From: an uncultured Candidatus Saccharibacteria bacterium
GTDB lineage: Bacteria; Patescibacteriota; Saccharimonadia; Saccharimonadales; Saccharimonadaceae
Direction of reading: 5' to 3'
DNA: 64,000 bases
Assembly (NCBI GenBank): GCA_947169915.1
Contig: CAMVRN010000004.1
Coordinates: 1 to 64,000, forward strand
Shown here: positions 44,183 through 50,623 of the stretch, piece by piece
How positions within the stretch are numbered: position 1 is the first letter of the stretch
Layout: each line of letters opens with the position of its first letter
Translations under genes and position numbers: made by a program
Notes under the pieces: generated by a model
What the model saw: the letters and a program-made list of their open reading frames with translations, nothing else
Told to the model about the DNA's origin: nothing
Databases searched by the model: none

Positions 44183-44968
44183 ATGAAACGTTATTGTCAG
44201 CTTTGTAGTGTCGAATTGACCTCCAAAAACAGGAGAAAATCTCATATCCTGACCAAAGCTTCCTTTTTCGACAAACAACACCTGAAATCTGGCGAGCATG
44301 CCATACTCATAGTAGGGAATAAGAATCCAAAAATCATCGACCCTGGCCATCATGTATGGGAGTATCTTCTTTGCTCCGATTGTGAACAAAAAGTTGCGGT
44401 TTGGGAACAGGAAAGGGAACGATTTTTATCTCTCACCCCAAGACCGACCAAACCCCCGACCGACGAACGCTTCTTCGAAGTTAAAGGGTTCAACAAAGAG
44501 TATATCGCCTTAGCTTGCCTTGCAGACTTGTTCAGAGGCTCAGTCGCACATAGCGAAGCCTATTCAAAAATACGCCTAGGCGAAAAACACGAATCGAGAA
44601 TAAAAGAAATTTTGAACGATGGAAGAGTCATTGACTTTTTCGAATACCCCATCGTTTTCTCCCGCTTTATGAAAAGTAGCGACGAAATTGATGAAGTAAT
44701 TAAATATCCTCAGAGAGTAAAGCTGCCACATGGTGACCATTGCTATAATATCTACGAGACAATCGCCCCTGATGGATGGGTTTGGATGATAAAAGTAGAT
44801 AGTCAAAAATTCGAACTAATGAATCGTTGTGCCATAGGAAGCGCAACCGCAATTAGTGTTCTTAATCAAGGAAATCTATTGACAGACAGCCAAAATGTCC
44901 GCTTCCGAAGAACCCTCTCAAAAACAATCCATGCAATAGATTCCATCCAAGGTCTAAACGCCTCATAG
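44183..44968 (+). CDS. HNH-like zinc-ribbon protein
   Basis: A 261-residue soluble protein. It opens with C5xLC, then KSHILTK and later YLLCSDCEQKVAVWE. This Cys-x2-Cys, SHI, Cys-x2-Cys-E layout is seen in HNH/endonuclease VII-like zinc proteins often carried near mobile or defence genes. The remaining 190 residues are not recognised. The only Shine-Dalgarno (GCGGAGG) is 15 nt before the ATG, which is long. It is monocistronic, at the edge of the glycan island. A nuclease role is a guess from the motif. Confidence 0.55.
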   Translation: MKRYCQLCSVELTSKNRRKSHILTKASFFDKQHLKSGEHAILIVGNKNPKIIDPGHHVWEYLLCSDCEQKVAVWEQERERFLSLTPRPTKPPTDERFFEVKGFNKEYIALACLADLFRGSVAHSEAYSKIRLGEKHESRIKEILNDGRVIDFFEYPIVFSRFMKSSDEIDEVIKYPQRVKLPHGDHCYNIYETIAPDGWVWMIKVDSQKFELMNRCAIGSATAISVLNQGNLLTDSQNVRFRRTLSKTIHAIDSIQGLNAS

Positions 44969-45048
44969 ACCAGCAAACGCCTCTCTTCACCAAACCCCGC
45001 ACTCTCTCACGTTCCGCCAGTAATTTTTTTTATGGTATAATACCTCTT

Positions 45049-45564
45049 ATGAAACTAATTGTTGCCTTCGGTAATCCCGGAGCTCAGTACAACTTCACTC
45101 GCCATAACTTTGGCTTTTTGGCGCTTGATTTTTACTTCAAGGTGAACAATCTCTCCTGGGAGTCGCACGAAAAGTTCAGCGCAATCTGGAAAAAAGACGG
45201 CGACACAATCTTTATCAAACCCCAAACCTTCTATAATGAAATCGGCACTTCGGTCCGCGCTTTCGCTGATTTCTACAAGATATCCTCAGAGAACATTTTT
45301 ATCATCTGCGACGACTTCAATCTTCCGTTCGGACAAATTCGCGAGCGCGCTCACGGCTCCGCCGGCGGAAACAACGGTCTCAAATCCGTCATTCAACATC
45401 TAGGTACAGAAAACTTTCCTCGTCTCCGCCTAGGAACAGGGAATGACGAACTCCGCAAAAAACTCGGTGACGTCGACTTTGTGCTTTCGAAGTTCACCAC
45501 TTCCGAGAAATCCAATCTTCCAGAAATCCTCAAAAAGGTTTCTGAAAAAATCGAATCCATCTAA
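45049..45564 (+). CDS. pth: Peptidyl-tRNA hydrolase
   Basis: A 171-residue enzyme freeing tRNAs from stalled peptides. Motifs are FGNPGAQYNFTRHNFGFLAL (catalytic His19), IKPQTFYNEIG, ICDDFNLPFGQIRER (catalytic Asp) and GSAGGNNGLKSVI. It is slightly shorter than the usual 185-195 residues. The extended -10 TATGGTATAAT (TATAAT at 45036-45041) ends 7 nt before the ATG: leaderless. Confidence 0.95.
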   Translation: MKLIVAFGNPGAQYNFTRHNFGFLALDFYFKVNNLSWESHEKFSAIWKKDGDTIFIKPQTFYNEIGTSVRAFADFYKISSENIFIICDDFNLPFGQIRERAHGSAGGNNGLKSVIQHLGTENFPRLRLGTGNDELRKKLGDVDFVLSKFTTSEKSNLPEILKKVSEKIESI

Positions 45565-45576
45565 AATTCATTACAA

Positions 45577-45915
45577 GAAAAAGTCCCTCGGTGCCAGATA
45601 GGTAAGGGTGGGCATCACCTATCCAGCACTGAGGGGCTTTTTATACACCCTATAACACTTCCTTCAAGATACCGGGAGGACCCCGGAAGCACGACCCACC
45701 TCACACAAAATATGGGGCCCGCCGGTTATAGGGATTGCTATGCCTTCGAAGGGTCCCGCTCAAAAGTGGAGGTAATACTTATAAGACTTAAAACCATTGA
45801 AGAAGAAATTAAAAGTCCGAGGGGTTTCAAAAGCACGCAACTTTTGTTACACTAAACCGTGTAACAACCGTTATAATTTATTTAGGTACAGTTTAGGGCT
45901 TTAAAACCCTAACTT
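45577..45915 (-). ncRNA. Candidate structured RNA gene, about 340 nt, unknown class
   Basis: The minus strand has a near-consensus promoter (TTGACT-17-TATAAT, extended -10) and 270-300 nt later a strong terminator, with no ORF on that strand. Between them are several good pairings: TTAGGG/CCCTAA near the 5' end, a 9-bp perfect stem TTGTTACAC/GTGTAACAA (45844-45867), a long-range 9-bp pairing CCCTATAAC (45648-45656) with GTTATAGGG (45725-45733), and an enclosed CCGGG/CCCGG hairpin (45672-45686). I tested by eye for tmRNA ends, RNase P core motifs and the SRP tetraloop region and did not find them. This is inference until a covariance search is run. Confidence 0.6.
45582..45642. terminator. Large bidirectional terminator hairpin
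   Basis: A 22-nt arm AGTCCCTCGGTGCC... pairs with ...GGCACTGAGGGG-type arm at 45617-45638 (two mismatches, two wobbles), with a 13-nt loop. TTTTT follows on the plus strand (for pth) and TTTTTC on the minus strand (for the candidate RNA). Confidence 0.8.
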
Positions 45916-45921
45916 GTGTTA

Positions 45922-45950
45922 ATTATACCACAGCAAAACTTAAAAGTCAA
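45922..45950 (-). promoter_or_regulatory. Strong minus-strand promoter with no downstream ORF
   Basis: Reverse-strand TTGACT (45950-45945), 17 bp, TATAAT (45927-45922), with TG one base before the -10. It fires away from dprA into the candidate RNA gene. Confidence 0.8.
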
Positions 45951-45970
45951 CACTTTTTTAACATTTTTTA

Positions 45971-46849
45971 ATGAAAATCAACGCAACACCACCCCAAGAG
46001 AACAAATATCTTGAGCAATTGGAATCTATTGCGCTTACGCCTAAATTATTATATTATTACGGAAATTGGCCAGAAAAACGCATCAAAACCGTCGCTATCG
46101 TCGGCGCCAGGAAAAGCACCGCCTACGGGGAAGAAATCGCTTATAAGCTCGCTAAAGCCCTCGGGGAACAGGGAATTATCGTCATTTCCGGCCTAGCCTA
46201 CGGTATCGACTCTATCGCCGCTCGCGGATGTCTTGATGGCGGAGGCAAAACTATCGCTATTTTAGGGACAGAAATAGAGAAGATTTATCCTAAAACCCAC
46301 GTCGCCTTAGCCGAAGAAATCGTCGAAAAAGGCGGAGTTGTCGCGAGCGAATACCATCTCGGAGATAAAATCTTCCCCAAAACCTCATTTTTAGAACGAA
46401 ATCGCATTATTTCTGGACTTTCCGACGTTGTAGTTGTTATAGAGGCAAGGGAACGTTCTGGTTCGCTTAATACCGCCATGCATGCGCTAGAGCAGGGAAA
46501 AGACCTCTTTGCTCTCCCTGGAGATATTAGCCGTCAAACCAGCCAAGGTTGCAACCGACTTATCGCCAAAGGCGCCAATCCGCTCCTCTCTATTGAAGAG
46601 TTCATGAAATACCTTGTTCCAAAGAAAAATACCCGCTCAAAGGCCAGTCAAATGGAGCAAATCTCTCTGTTTGCGGAAAACGACGCGGAAAGGAAAATAC
46701 TGCTCCAAATCGCTAGTGGCGTTCATGACGGCGACGTTATCATGGAAAACCTCAAAATTCCCGTCGAAACCTTTAATCAATCCATCACGATGCTCGAAAT
46801 CAAAGGCGCCATCACTGCCATGGGCATGAATTATTGGACGCTAAGCTGA
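45971..46849 (+). CDS. dprA: DNA processing protein DprA
   Basis: A 292-residue DprA/Smf protein, which protects incoming single-stranded DNA and loads RecA during natural transformation. The Rossmann core has TVAIVGARKSTAYGEE, VISGLAYGIDSIAARG, ILGTEIEKIYP, FLERNRIISGLSD and VIEARERSGSLNTA. A C-terminal winged-helix-like region follows (ERKILLQIASGVHDGDVIMENL). The stop is TGA. A TAACAT box 6 nt before the ATG fits a leaderless start; a TATAAT at 45872 is an alternative with a 90-nt leader. Confidence 0.93.
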   Translation: MKINATPPQENKYLEQLESIALTPKLLYYYGNWPEKRIKTVAIVGARKSTAYGEEIAYKLAKALGEQGIIVISGLAYGIDSIAARGCLDGGGKTIAILGTEIEKIYPKTHVALAEEIVEKGGVVASEYHLGDKIFPKTSFLERNRIISGLSDVVVVIEARERSGSLNTAMHALEQGKDLFALPGDISRQTSQGCNRLIAKGANPLLSIEEFMKYLVPKKNTRSKASQMEQISLFAENDAERKILLQIASGVHDGDVIMENLKIPVETFNQSITMLEIKGAITAMGMNYWTLS

Positions 46850-46931
46850 TTAATCTATAAAGGCGAAAATAATAGAGGTAAAATCACCCAAGATTTGCAA
46901 AAACCTATATATATATGATATTATTCTGAAT

Positions 46932-49277
46932 ATGTCAAAAAACTTAGTTATCGTTGAGTCTCCTGCAAAAGCCAAAACAATCGAAAAATATCTCGGTAAA
47001 GACTTCCGTGTGCTTTCTAGCGTAGGCCATATCCGCAAGGATACTCACGTTGACGTCAAAAACAACTTCGCAGTCACCTACGAAATCGAGCCAGGTCATG
47101 CAAAAATCGTCTCTGAACTCAAAAAAGCCGTCAAACAAGCCGAAACAGTCTGGCTCGCGACGGATGAAGACCGCGAAGGAGAATCTATTTCTTGGCATCT
47201 TCTAGAAGTCTTAGGACTTCCAGAAACAACTCATCGTATTACTTTCCACGAAATTACTAAACCCGCTCTTGAGGAAGCCATAAAATCCCCTCGAACGGTT
47301 GATATGGCCATGGTCAGCTCTCAGCAAGCTCGTCAAACACTCGACATGCTCGTCGGTTTTGACCTTTCTGGCGTCGTCCGTCGCAAAGTCCCAGGCGCAA
47401 TTTCCGCCGGTCGCGTTCAGAGTCCAGCTCTCCGCCTCATCGTCGAAAAAGAGCGCGAAATCGAAAACACAAAAGAGAAGTTTAGCTTCAAAGTTACCGG
47501 CTCTTTCGTCTCGAACGACGCTTCTGAGTTCCAAGGCGTTCTAGAAAAGAACTCTCCCTCAACCGAAGAGGAAGCGACCGAACTCTTAAACTCCCTTAAT
47601 GGCGCATCCTATGCCGTTTCCGCCGTCGACAAAGCCGAAGCCGACAAACCGAACCCTGTTCCTTTTGCGACCGCCGCTCTTCAAATCGAGGCAAACGCTC
47701 GTCTTGGCTTCTCATCTTCGACCACCATGCGCGCCGCCCAAGGTCTCTACCAATCCGGCCACATTACCTACCACCGTACCGACTCTCTTAATCTCTCGAA
47801 ACAAGCCCTCGGCTCAATCGCGCACTACATCGAGACCACTTTCGGCAAACAATATCTTCATGTTCGCCACTTCAAAACTCATTCTGCTGGCGCTCAGGAA
47901 GCTCACGAAGCCATCCGTCCAACTCACATCGAAGTCGAATCCGCCGGTGCTAACGATTACGAGAGAAAACTCTATGCTCTTATCCGCGCACGTACGCTCG
48001 CAACCCAAATGTCGAACGCTCGCGTCGCCAAAACCACCATCTCTTTGAAGCCTGACAAAGCCCCAGAAAAAGTCTTTGTCGCACGCGGAGAGATTGTGAT
48101 TTTCGACGGTTTCTTGAAAGTTTATGGCAAATCCAAAGACCTCGAACTTCCAGCTCTTTCTGTCGGGGATTCCCTACGCGCTTCAAAGATTGTTGCCCGC
48201 CAAACTTTTGCTAAACCACCTGCACGCTACACCGAAGGTTCACTCGTTAAAAAACTCGAAGAACTCGGCATCGGGCGACCTTCAACTTATGCAACCATCA
48301 TGTCCGCCATCCAATCGCGTGGCTATGTCCAAAAAGGCGAAAGCGAAGGGAACAACCGTGATATTATCGAACTCACACTCAAGGATGGCGTCACCCGCGC
48401 TATCGTTCAAGAAAAGACCGGAGCCACCAAAGGCAAACTCGTCCCAACCCCGATTGGCGAACTCGTTTCTGATTTCTTGGTTGATAATTTCGACCAAATC
48501 GTCGATTACGGCTTCACTGCCGACGTCGAAAACAAGCTCGACCTTATCGCTGAAAAGAAGCTCGACCGTATCAAAATGCTCCGCGACTTCTACACTCCAT
48601 TCTCCGAGCTCATTGACCACTCTTCCTTCCTCGACCGCTACAACTCCGCCACCGAACTCGGTACCGACCCAAAAACCGGCAAGAAAATCTACGCCAAAGT
48701 CGGCAAAAATGGCGGTTTCATTCAACTTGGCGAAAGCGAGAAGGATTCTGGCGAGAAACCACGCTTCGCTCCGCTTCCAAACGGCAAGACCGTAAAGACC
48801 GTAACCTTAGAAGAGGCCATCAAACAACTCGAACTTCCAGCGCTTCCACGTAACCTTGGTAAAGCCAAAGACGGCACCGAAATCATCGCCTCTTCCGGCC
48901 CATTCGGCCCATACCTCAAGGCCGGCAAATACAACATTACTATCAAAGACAAAAGCCCATACAAAATCACTCTTGCCGAAGCTGAGGCGCTCTATGATGA
49001 AAAGCTAAAGAGCATTATTAAAGATTTCGAGAACGGCATCATGATTATTAACGGCGCCTACGGCCCATACATCAAAGGCTGTGGCCGTCGCAATAACATC
49101 AAGATTCCAAAGAACATAGATGCTAAAAAAATCTCCAAAAAGAAAGCAGAAGAAATGCTTCTTGCAAAGTACGGCACCAAAGCTTTGCCTGGCAGTGACG
49201 CTTTAAAGAAAACCACGAAAAAAACCTTCAAAAATTCTTCTAAAAAATCAACATCAACTCGCGCAAAAAAGAAATAA
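46932..49277 (+). CDS. topA: DNA topoisomerase I (type IA)
   Basis: A 781-residue enzyme relaxing negative supercoils. The Toprim domain has LVIVESPAKAKTIEKYLG and ATDEDREGESISWH. The catalytic Tyr lies in GHITYHRTDSLNLS. Later GIGRPSTYATIMSAIQSRGYV is seen. Instead of C4 zinc fingers, the C-terminus carries repeats of the FGPYLKAGKYNI and YGPYIKGCGRRNNIKIPK type, then a Lys/Ser/Thr-rich tail. TATTAT ends 7 nt before the ATG, leaderless. Confidence 0.95.
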   Translation: MSKNLVIVESPAKAKTIEKYLGKDFRVLSSVGHIRKDTHVDVKNNFAVTYEIEPGHAKIVSELKKAVKQAETVWLATDEDREGESISWHLLEVLGLPETTHRITFHEITKPALEEAIKSPRTVDMAMVSSQQARQTLDMLVGFDLSGVVRRKVPGAISAGRVQSPALRLIVEKEREIENTKEKFSFKVTGSFVSNDASEFQGVLEKNSPSTEEEATELLNSLNGASYAVSAVDKAEADKPNPVPFATAALQIEANARLGFSSSTTMRAAQGLYQSGHITYHRTDSLNLSKQALGSIAHYIETTFGKQYLHVRHFKTHSAGAQEAHEAIRPTHIEVESAGANDYERKLYALIRARTLATQMSNARVAKTTISLKPDKAPEKVFVARGEIVIFDGFLKVYGKSKDLELPALSVGDSLRASKIVARQTFAKPPARYTEGSLVKKLEELGIGRPSTYATIMSAIQSRGYVQKGESEGNNRDIIELTLKDGVTRAIVQEKTGATKGKLVPTPIGELVSDFLVDNFDQIVDYGFTADVENKLDLIAEKKLDRIKMLRDFYTPFSELIDHSSFLDRYNSATELGTDPKTGKKIYAKVGKNGGFIQLGESEKDSGEKPRFAPLPNGKTVKTVTLEEAIKQLELPALPRNLGKAKDGTEIIASSGPFGPYLKAGKYNITIKDKSPYKITLAEAEALYDEKLKSIIKDFENGIMIINGAYGPYIKGCGRRNNIKIPKNIDAKKISKKKAEEMLLAKYGTKALPGSDALKKTTKKTFKNSSKKSTSTRAKKK

Positions 49278-49301
49278 TTATTCTAATTATTGCCCTTTTG
49301 C

Positions 49302-49318
49302 ACCCCTGTTATTCTCAA
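49302..49318 (+). repeat. ACCCCTGTTATT intergenic motif
   Basis: CACCCCTGTTATTCTC lies 25 bp after topA, the same core as near 13541 and 54015. Confidence 0.35.
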
Positions 49319-49463
49319 TCTTTTATACGAGAAAAGCACAAGCAGAAAACCATAATTAATAAATCCAGTAAAGTTGATTAAAACTTTCTTGCATTTTTTT
49401 CAAAAATTGTGCTACAATAAGTTGCAGATACAAAATGTACCTTAAATAACAGCGTAGAATTAG

Positions 49464-49492
49464 TTGACATAGTTCCGATTTTATGCTATATT
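49464..49492 (+). promoter_or_regulatory. Promoter of the sigma4/HARE-HTH gene
   Basis: TTGACA (49464-49469), 17 bp, TATATT (49487-49492) with TGC before it. A second candidate (TTGCAT ... TGTGCTACAAT) lies about 70 bp upstream, so two starts are possible. Confidence 0.75.
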
Positions 49493-49545
49493 ATATTTTA
49501 AGTTTCAATAATTATTAACCGGGGTGGAAAATAAGGAAAATACCA

Positions 49546-50580
49546 ATGGAACAAAACGCCGACCTGATCGCGAAAGCGGTTAAAGGCAGTCTCAGTATCA
49601 TCGACCAAGACCGTGAGCGAAAAATCGTAGAAAAACGATTCGGGCTAGACGGTCATAAAGAGACTCTCGAGCAAATCGGAGAAACACTTTCCGTCACTCG
49701 AGAACGCGTTCGTCAATTGGAAAAAGTTATTCTCGTCCGTCTTCGCATCTCCGCCAAAGACGGCAAAATCCCGGACCTTGCAGCCGCTGAAAAACTCATC
49801 ATTAGAAATCTCGCCGAACTTGGTAGAGCCGCTCAAGTCAAAGCTCTTGCCAAGAAGGTTTTTGGTGAAAAAGCCACCGCAGCCGATTCCGCTGCTCTAA
49901 CTTTCCTTGCTGATATTTCCGCTTCCTTAACTATCGTCGCTGAAAACGACAAATACTACTCCGCCATTGCCATTTCTGACGTTGGAGACGAGAAGACTAT
50001 TCGCGCTAAAGTTGATGAAGTTGTCAAAATCATTAAAGAGAACAAAGCTCCATTTACCCTCGACGAACTCGACGGCAAACTCAACTACGAGCACCCTTCC
50101 CAAATTGCAGCAATCGCTTCTATTTCTAAACAACTCGCAAGCCTTGACGGGCTCTGGGGTCTCACCAAATGGCCATCAGTCAACCCGAAGAACATTCGCG
50201 ACAAGATTTATGTCATTTTAAAGAAGAAGAAAGAGCCAATGCACTTCAACGATATCGCTGAAGCCATCGCCGACTCCAACTTCAAACGCAAAAACGTCAC
50301 CACCCAAGCTATTCACAACGAACTCATCAAAGACCCACGTTTCGTCCTTATTGGCCGTGGCATCTACGCTCTTGACGACTGGGGATACAAAAAGGGAACT
50401 GTTTCCGAAATCATTACCGACGTCCTCAAACATTCTGATAAACTTCTCACTCGTGAAGAAATCGTTGCTGAAGTCATGAAATCCCGCAAGGTCAAAGAGA
50501 CTACTATTTTGCTAAATCTCCAAAACAAAAAGCTTTTCGAAAAAGTCGATAAGAATTCCTTCAAGCTCAAAGAAGCATAA
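49546..50580 (+). CDS. Transcription factor: sigma70 region 4 plus HARE-HTH
   Basis: A 344-residue protein. Residues 22-62 (ERKIVEKRFGLDGHKETLEQIGETLSVTRERVRQLEK) are a sigma70 region 4 helix-turn-helix, complete with the -35-binding RVRQLE helix. There is no region 2, so it cannot act alone as a sigma factor. The rest includes a winged-helix HARE-HTH segment (KKKKEPMHFNDIAEAIADSNF, about 225-285), related to the RNA polymerase delta subunit, and a further winged helix at the C-terminus. It may modulate RNA polymerase. AAGGAAA lies 8 nt before the ATG. Confidence 0.8.
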   Translation: MEQNADLIAKAVKGSLSIIDQDRERKIVEKRFGLDGHKETLEQIGETLSVTRERVRQLEKVILVRLRISAKDGKIPDLAAAEKLIIRNLAELGRAAQVKALAKKVFGEKATAADSAALTFLADISASLTIVAENDKYYSAIAISDVGDEKTIRAKVDEVVKIIKENKAPFTLDELDGKLNYEHPSQIAAIASISKQLASLDGLWGLTKWPSVNPKNIRDKIYVILKKKKEPMHFNDIAEAIADSNFKRKNVTTQAIHNELIKDPRFVLIGRGIYALDDWGYKKGTVSEIITDVLKHSDKLLTREEIVAEVMKSRKVKETTILLNLQNKKLFEKVDKNSFKLKEA

Positions 50581-50623
50581 ATTCTTTAGACAATTTACAC
50601 AGTTTATGGTAAAATAGAATCAC

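Noticed and set aside
45582-45915. tmRNA, RNase P RNA or SRP RNA
   Set aside because: No tRNA-like ends with CCA, no GGAAAGUCC/ACAGAA-type RNase P core on the strand with the promoter, and no GGAA-capped SRP domain IV were found by eye. A diverged version cannot be ruled out without a covariance search.
46860-46925. Promoter-like TATATATATGATATT run as a replication origin
   Set aside because: No DnaA-box cluster (TTATNCACA) and no dnaA/dnaN nearby; it serves as the topA -10 region.
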